Origin: Fusicatenibacter saccharivorans | GTDB taxonomy: Bacteria; Bacillota; Clostridia; Lachnospirales; Lachnospiraceae | Direction of reading: 5' to 3' | Length of the DNA: 64,000 nucleotides | Assembly (NCBI RefSeq): GCF_027667425.1 | Contig: NZ_JAQEGR010000010.1 | Span: 62,001 to 126,000 of the forward strand | In this document: piece after piece, positions 59,401-64,000 of the stretch | How positions within the stretch are numbered: position 1 is the first letter of the stretch | Layout of the letters: each line of letters opens with the position of its first letter | Made by a program: the position numbers and the translations under genes | The notes under the pieces: model-generated | Seen by the model: only the letters and a program-made list of their open reading frames with translations | Databases searched by the model: none | Told to the model about the DNA's origin: nothing

Positions 59401-60276
59401 TTAATATGCCAGAATTTCATATCCATCTTCTGTTACCGCAACCGTAACCTCCCACTGGGCTGACGGTGCGCCGTCCTCAGTGTAGACAGTCCAGTCGTTG
59501 TCGGAGTCGATGAAGATTTCATCGGTTCCGAGATTGATCATAGGCTCAATGGTGAATACCATGCCCGGTACGAGCAGCATTCCGGTATCTCGTCTTGTGA
59601 CATAGCTGACGAACGGATCCTCGTGGAACTCCAGACCGACGCCATGGCCACCGATGTCACGGACAACTTTATAGCCCTGACTCTGGGCAAATTCATTGAT
59701 CACCGCGCCGACATTGCCAAGCCGGTTAAACGGACGTACTTCGGAGAGTCCAAGCTGTACGGCTTTTAACGTATCTTCCACCAGCTTCTTTGAAACATCG
59801 TCTACCTCACCGATGCAAAACATACGGGAAGAGTCGGAAAAATATCCCTTATAAATAGTAGAAACATCGACGTTGATGATGTCTCCGTCCTGCAGAATTT
59901 CCTCCTCATTCGGAATTCCATGGCATACCGCATCGTTGATGGAAGTACACACACTCTTCGGAAATCCTTCATAATTCAGCGGTGCTGCAATTCCGCCGAG
60001 TTCTTTTGTCTTTTCTGCGACCAGACGGTCGATGTCTTCCGTACTCATGCCTGCATGAATGTTTTCGGCCACATAATCCAGAACTGCAATATTGACAAGA
60101 CCGCTTTCACGAATTCCATCGATCTGATCAGGTCTTTTGATAATTTTCTTCGGCGGAATTTTCCATCCCTTTAATTTATAAGAATTGATTTTCTCATCCA
60201 GCGCCAGATGGCAGTCTTTGTACTTCTTCCCGCTGCCGCACCAGCAGGGATCATTTCTTCCAATTTTTTTCAGCAT
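59401..60276 (-). CDS. map: Methionine aminopeptidase with N-terminal SEC-C zinc motif
   Basis: The 291-residue enzyme removes N-terminal Met from new proteins. Residues 5-25 are a SEC-C motif (GRNDPCWCGSGKKYKDCH) as at the SecA C-terminus. The catalytic part has the five metal ligands in INVDVST, FSDSS, GGHGVG, FTIEP and WEVTV, all present. AGAGGATAGAACATT precedes the ATG. Clostridia often carry this SEC-C form as a second, longer Map. Confidence 0.96.
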   Translation of the reverse strand: MLKKIGRNDPCWCGSGKKYKDCHLALDEKINSYKLKGWKIPPKKIIKRPDQIDGIRESGLVNIAVLDYVAENIHAGMSTEDIDRLVAEKTKELGGIAAPLNYEGFPKSVCTSINDAVCHGIPNEEEILQDGDIINVDVSTIYKGYFSDSSRMFCIGEVDDVSKKLVEDTLKAVQLGLSEVRPFNRLGNVGAVINEFAQSQGYKVVRDIGGHGVGLEFHEDPFVSYVTRRDTGMLLVPGMVFTIEPMINLGTDEIFIDSDNDWTVYTEDGAPSAQWEVTVAVTEDGYEILAY

Positions 60277-60411
60277 AATGTTCTATCCTCTTTCTGAACG
60301 CGGAACGACAGATCCGATTTTCTGTCTCCCGCTGAAATTCATATAACTCCTCTACTACTTTACCACACTCCGGCAAAACTGCAAGCAAAAGTTCCCAAAT
60401 GAATAACTCTC
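60277..60411. other. Intergenic region upstream of map
   Basis: This stretch is AT-rich. No clear consensus promoter could be fixed and no RNA gene was seen. Confidence 0.3.
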
Positions 60412-60600
60412 TCAAAAGAGACCATCTGCCCAGATGACAGATCCCGTTTCTCCCAGAATCCCAATCGCCGACTCCGGCCCGTAATGCACCATATCTTTTG
60501 TGGTCAGCAAATGCCAGCCTCCTTTCCTGTCGCTGCCGAAATATGGATTCCAGGTAAAATTACAATTCAAATCAGGTATATTTGCCCCGATTTCCGGCAA
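60412..60600 (-). pseudogene. Remnant of a glycosidase (GH32/GH43-like five-blade propeller) gene
   Basis: The 62 residues contain NCNFTWNPYFGSDRKGGWHL and LTTKDMVHYGPESAI, then TGSVIWADGLF. This resembles the blade with 'HWGHAVSKDLVHW' and 'SGSAV' motifs of GH32-type sucrose or fructan hydrolases. Such enzymes are 400-550 residues, so this is an isolated fragment. The frame is open upstream toward about 60650 but overlaps the next gene's control region and has no start with a ribosome binding site. It marks a decayed carbohydrate gene. Confidence 0.45.
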
Positions 60601-60647
60601 TACTTTTTCATGAAACCACCAAAGAAAGTAAGAAAGGAAGATGCACG

Positions 60648-61076
60648 ATGAGTGGAGATGCAGAGCTTTTAAACTTTATTTACCAGAACTCCCAGATGGG
60701 TGTCGACACGATCCGGCAGCTCATTGGAGTCGTTGAGGACAAAGACTTAAAAGAACATCTGAAAACCCAGTTTCAGGGCTATGAGGAATTTCATCAAGCG
60801 GCAAAGGAGCTGCTGAATGAACACGGCTACGATGAAAAAGGCCTTGGCATAATGGAAAAAGCACGCACGTATTTTATGATAAACCTGCAGACTATGACGG
60901 ATCCGTCCGTCTCACACATTGCCAGCATGCTGATTACCGGAAGCAGCATGGGCATCGTCGAGGCAATCCAGAAGTACCGCCAGTATGAGGACGCGGATCC
61001 CAAAATCCGGGATCTGATGGATAAGCTGCGAAAATTTGAAGAATACAACATGGAAAAGTTAAAAGATTTCTTATGA
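60648..61076 (+). CDS. Small helical (ferritin-like) protein of unknown function
   Basis: The 142-residue protein is almost entirely helical: SGDAELLNFIYQNSQMGVDT, KEHLKTQFQGYEEFHQAAKE, then a Met-rich third helix (FMINLQTMTDPSVSHIASML) and a fourth. The four-helix pattern with Glu/His (YEEFHQ) resembles the DUF2383-like ferritin-fold group, but an iron site cannot be confirmed. AAAGGAAG precedes the ATG at 60648; the open frame extends upstream. A good terminator follows. Confidence 0.75.
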   Translation: MSGDAELLNFIYQNSQMGVDTIRQLIGVVEDKDLKEHLKTQFQGYEEFHQAAKELLNEHGYDEKGLGIMEKARTYFMINLQTMTDPSVSHIASMLITGSSMGIVEAIQKYRQYEDADPKIRDLMDKLRKFEEYNMEKLKDFL

Positions 61077-61158
61077 AAATCATATTCAGCCAAACTACCC
61101 GCATCTGCAGACACGCTCTAGTAGCAGCTTCTTTTAGATGCAAAGGAATCGAGAAACG

Positions 61159-61193
61159 ATCCGGTACCGGCACAAAACAGTGCCGCACCGGAT
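61159..61193 (+). terminator. Terminator of the helical-protein gene
   Basis: ATCCGGT (61159-61165) and ACCGGAT (61187-61193) with inner CGGCAC/GTGCCG and a following TTTGAGTTGTTTT. Confidence 0.85.
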
Positions 61194-61204
61194 TTTGAGT
61201 TGTT

Positions 61205-61238
61205 TTGACCGTTTTACAAACTTTACATACATTTAACA
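61205..61238 (+). promoter_or_regulatory. Pho-box-like direct repeats upstream of the Na/Pi cotransporter
   Basis: TTGACC (61205-61210), TTTACA (61213-61218), TTTACA (61222-61227) and TTAACA (61233-61238) are spaced about 8-11 bases. Firmicutes PhoP binds tandem TT(A/T)ACA-like hexamers in 11-base steps. Upstream of a phosphate transporter gene this is a reasonable PhoP site. Confidence 0.5.
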
Positions 61239-61360
61239 CAAAACTGTTTTTAGATGTGTTATCTTCTAAATGTAGGTTTTTTCTCGAGTAAGACCTGCAA
61301 AACGTGTATCTATTGTTAAAACCACGAAAAGAAAAAGAAAATTACGTAAAGGGAGAAATT

Positions 61361-63124
61361 ATGGACATTTTTGGAGTGTTATCCTTTGTCGGTGGCCTTG
61401 CCATGTTCTTATACGGCATGAGTGCCATGGGCGATGGCCTGACCAAACTTTCCGGCGGTAAACTGGAATACCTGCTGGAAAAGCTGACCTCAAAGCGGAT
61501 TATGGCAGTTCTTTTAGGTGCCGGTGTTACCGCAGTTATCCAGTCCTCTTCTGCAACTACTGTTATGGTTGTCGGATTCGTAAACTCCGGCATCATGAAG
61601 CTGAACCAGGCAGTCGGCATCATCATGGGCGCCAACATCGGTACCACCATCACTTCCTGGATCTTAAGTCTTACCGGCATTCAGGGCGACAATGTATTCA
61701 TTAAAATGCTGAACCCGTCGTCCTTTTCCCCCATTCTTGCAATCATCGGCGTTTTTATGCTGATGCTGGCAAAGAGCGATAAAAAGAAAAATGTCGGTAC
61801 TCTGTTAACCGGTTTTTCCATTCTGATGTTTGGTATGCACACCATGAGCAGCGCTGTATCACCGCTCGCAGATGTACCGGAATTCACGGGACTTCTCGTA
61901 AAATTCTCAATTCCGGTGCTCGGTGTTCTTGCCGGAACCATTCTGACCGCCGCGATCCAGAGTTCCTCTGCTTCTGTCGGTATTCTTCAGGCACTCTGCG
62001 CAACCGGTTCCGTCAGCTACGCCGTAGCGATCCCGATCATCATGGGACAGAATATCGGTACATGTATCACCGCATTGCTCTCCTCCATCGGTACAAGCCG
62101 CAATGCACGCCGTACCGCAATGGTTCACCTTTATTTTAATATCATCGGTACTGTTCTTTTCCTGGTTCTCTTCTATGGAATCAATGCCTTTGTACATTTT
62201 CCATTCCTGGAAACCTCGGCAAATGCAGCCGGCATCGCAATCGTTCACTCCGGCTTCAATATTTTCGCAACACTGATCCTGTTCCCGTTTGCAGACGGAC
62301 TGGTCAAACTTGCGAAACTGACCATTCCGGACGGACCGGAAGAAAAAGCAGACGAAGCTGTTCAGATGCTCGATACCCGTTTCCTCGACAGCCCGGCTTT
62401 TGCTCTGCAGCAGTGTAAAGTTGCAGCCGCAAAAATGGCAGAACTGACCGAAACCGGTCTTGTTACTTCTGTTGACCTGATGGCCTCCTACAACGAGGCG
62501 GATGCGGAAAATGTAGATATTCTTGAGAAAAAGGTGGATCATTTTGAAGATGCCCTCGGCACATATCTGGTGAAGCTTTCCAGTGAAAAGCTTTCCCCGA
62601 AGGACAGCCAGACACTTTCCATGATCCTGCACTGCATCGGCGATTTCGAACGAATTTCCGATCACACCGTCAACATCATGAAAGCTGCAAGAGAAATGCA
62701 TGACAAGAACCTGCAGTTCTCCGCTGACGGAGCCGCAGAGCTTGCTGTTTATGGAAAAGCAGTCAAAGATATTGTCAGCCTGACCTTCTCCGTTTTCAAT
62801 AATGAAGATGTGAAAAAAGCAAATGAAGTGGAACCGCTCGAGCAGGTGATTGACAGCCTGAATTCCAGACTGAAGAATCACCACATCGAACGGCTCCAGA
62901 GTGGAAAATGCACGATCGAGCTTGGTTTTATCCTTTCCGATGTGATGACCGACTTCGAACGGATTTCCGACCACTGCTCCAACATTGCCGTCTGCGTCAG
63001 CCAGATCCACAGCGGATCGTTTGATACACACGAATATCTGCATGCGCTGAAGAAAGAAGAAGAGTTTGAGTCAGAGTACAAAGAACTGAAAAAACAGTAT
63101 CAGCTGCCAACGCTGAAAGCCTAA
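61361..63124 (+). CDS. Na+/phosphate cotransporter family protein (NptA/YjbB-like, with PhoU-like domain)
   Basis: The 587-residue protein has two inverted membrane halves, each with the QSSSA motif (TAVIQSSSATTVMVVGF, then TAAIQSSSASVGILQAL), plus GANIGTTITSW and GQNIGTCITALL. The C-terminal 220 residues form a PhoU-like helical domain with two ERISDH repeats (CIGDFERISDHTVNIM and DFERISDHCSNIA). It moves phosphate, probably with Na+. GGGAGAAATT precedes the ATG at 61361; an upstream in-frame ATG at 61304 is unsupported. Confidence 0.93.
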   Translation: MDIFGVLSFVGGLAMFLYGMSAMGDGLTKLSGGKLEYLLEKLTSKRIMAVLLGAGVTAVIQSSSATTVMVVGFVNSGIMKLNQAVGIIMGANIGTTITSWILSLTGIQGDNVFIKMLNPSSFSPILAIIGVFMLMLAKSDKKKNVGTLLTGFSILMFGMHTMSSAVSPLADVPEFTGLLVKFSIPVLGVLAGTILTAAIQSSSASVGILQALCATGSVSYAVAIPIIMGQNIGTCITALLSSIGTSRNARRTAMVHLYFNIIGTVLFLVLFYGINAFVHFPFLETSANAAGIAIVHSGFNIFATLILFPFADGLVKLAKLTIPDGPEEKADEAVQMLDTRFLDSPAFALQQCKVAAAKMAELTETGLVTSVDLMASYNEADAENVDILEKKVDHFEDALGTYLVKLSSEKLSPKDSQTLSMILHCIGDFERISDHTVNIMKAAREMHDKNLQFSADGAAELAVYGKAVKDIVSLTFSVFNNEDVKKANEVEPLEQVIDSLNSRLKNHHIERLQSGKCTIELGFILSDVMTDFERISDHCSNIAVCVSQIHSGSFDTHEYLHALKKEEEFESEYKELKKQYQLPTLKA

Positions 63125-63270
63125 AAACAGACTGTACTGTAACCATAAGCTGTACAACCGGGAATTTTTATGGTAAGAATCTTCCCTTCCTTAGGCTGTC
63201 ACTGTTTTGTTTTATTACCATATCACAGATGCATTACTCAATCTACTATTTTTCTCTGAATTTTTCCAAA
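63125..63270. other. Intergenic region after the Na/Pi gene
   Basis: No coding or RNA feature seen other than the shared terminator that begins at 63271. Confidence 0.3.
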
Positions 63271-63323
63271 AAATACCGACTGCCCATCAATATTGATATA
63301 TTCTACATTGGCAGTCGGTATTT
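63271..63323. terminator. Shared terminator of converging Na/Pi and glgD genes
   Basis: AAATACCGACTGCC (63271-63284) and GGCAGTCGGTATTT (63310-63323) are perfect 14-base arms, flanked by T-rich DNA on both strands. Confidence 0.9.
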
Positions 63324-63345
63324 CTATTTCATTCTATTCTTTTCT

Positions 63346-64000
63346 TTATACCACCTGATCCTTCGCAATAAATACCGGGAAGGAATCGGTTCCTTTGAGC
63401 TGTTTTCCCTCAGATACCGTAACGTATTTATCAGAAACAACGTACTCAATCTCAGCGCCTGCTTCAATCACGGTATCCTGCATCAGGATGCAGTTCTTTA
63501 CTTTTGCTCCCTTGGCTACCTTGACACCACGGAACAAAATGCTGTTTTCGATTTCGCCTTCGATCACACAGCCGTCTGCTACCATCACGTTTTTCGCTTT
63601 TGATCCGTTGATATAACGGGTCGGATTGTCATCGCGGACTTTAGTATAGATCGGGTTTCCCAAGAAGAGGCTATCCAGATTTTCATCTTTTAAAAGCTTC
63701 ATGTTCTCATCGAAATAGCTCTTCATATCATCAATTCTTGCCTGATAGCCGGTAAACTCATATCCCTGAATGTTCAGCTTCTCAGTTTGGGGTGCCAGGA
63801 CATCACGCTCAAAGAATTTATTTCCAAGGACAAAGCCTTTTTTGATTTCGTCGATCAGAAGCTGACGCTCCATCACGTAGATATTCATCGATACATTCTG
63901 TACTCCGTTTTCCTCCGAGTTTACAAAGATCTTGCTGATCTTCTGTCCTGCCATGGAGAAGGTGTAGTGCAGATAATTGGTTTTCTCGTAAGAGCTTCTG
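63346..64000 (-). CDS. glgD: Glucose-1-phosphate adenylyltransferase-like subunit GlgD (C-terminal part; runs off the window)
   Basis: About 218 residues are visible: the end of the nucleotidyltransferase domain (NVSMNIYVMERQLLIDEIKK and YEFTGYQARIDDMKSYFDEN) and a left-handed beta helix with hexapeptide repeats (NVMVADGCVIEGEIENSILF, then GVKVAKGAKVKNCILMQDTV). GlgD is the non-catalytic or regulatory partner of GlgC in Firmicutes glycogen synthesis. The reading frame continues without a start codon to base 64000, so glgD and probably glgC lie to the right. Confidence 0.92.
   Translation of the reverse strand, partial: RSSYEKTNYLHYTFSMAGQKISKIFVNSEENGVQNVSMNIYVMERQLLIDEIKKGFVLGNKFFERDVLAPQTEKLNIQGYEFTGYQARIDDMKSYFDENMKLLKDENLDSLFLGNPIYTKVRDDNPTRYINGSKAKNVMVADGCVIEGEIENSILFRGVKVAKGAKVKNCILMQDTVIEAGAEIEYVVSDKYVTVSEGKQLKGTDSFPVFIAKDQVV

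Noticed and set aside
61907..63043. 378-residue minus-strand frame opposite the Na/Pi cotransporter
   Set aside because: Antisense shadow; the plus-strand protein has full family motifs.

Overview
The window looks like a chromosomal segment of an anaerobic Clostridia, most likely Lachnospiraceae. The evidence is the six-gene Rnf complex, the SCIFF peptide with its radical-SAM maturase next to secDF, HemZ, GlgD, a fused SecDF, a PflX-like radical SAM enzyme and methionine aminopeptidase with a SEC-C zinc motif. Almost every chromosomal gene is on the minus strand. No rRNA, tRNA, CRISPR array or insertion sequence was found.

Region 1 (1-~4600) is the right-hand part of a small, AT-rich mobilizable element with Tn916-like parts: an Xis-like excisionase whose start codon reads ATA, a Rep_trans/MobT relaxase, a DUF961 (Orf23-like) protein, two HTH regulators with palindromic operators, a small membrane-anchored protein, a stand-alone FakA-like fragment and a GNAT acetyltransferase. 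The integrase is expected just left of the window. Repeats at 4519-4563, next to the 3' end of tsf, look like integrase arm sites, so tsf is the probable insertion point.

Region 2 (4678-20350) holds tsf and rpsB with a structured rpsB leader, a HAD phosphatase fused to a CPBP protease, a transmembrane Ser/Thr kinase coupled by a 4-base overlap to a secreted acidic protein, argS with an upstream CBS-domain gene, and a four-gene MacAB-like ABC exporter with two different adaptors, one of which carries an Ig-like insert.

Region 3 (20571-39537) is a conserved housekeeping run. In transcription order it is a TIGR04086-like membrane protein, scfA (46-residue SCIFF peptide), scfB, secDF, recJ, apt, relA/spoT, an MBL hydrolase, hemZ, an HD-GYP protein, hisS and aspS. 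It is preceded by a Pro/Thr-rich surface protein and ftsH. Several joins are unusual: a terminator hairpin that contains the next gene's ribosome binding site, a terminator/promoter overlap after ftsH, and a 68-base overlap between the HD-GYP gene and hisS.

Region 4 (39795-64000) holds an RluA pseudouridine synthase (plus strand), a UPF0303 protein, the rnfCDGEAB operon, truA, a MoxR ATPase/VWA pair, a plus-strand FKBP-type isomerase, a complete BceRS-BceAB antimicrobial-peptide module with a matching BceR operator, a nitroreductase, an RlmI-type methyltransferase, a PflX-like radical SAM enzyme, map, a glycosidase remnant, a helical protein, a Na/Pi cotransporter behind Pho-box-like repeats, and the 3' part of glgD running off the right edge.
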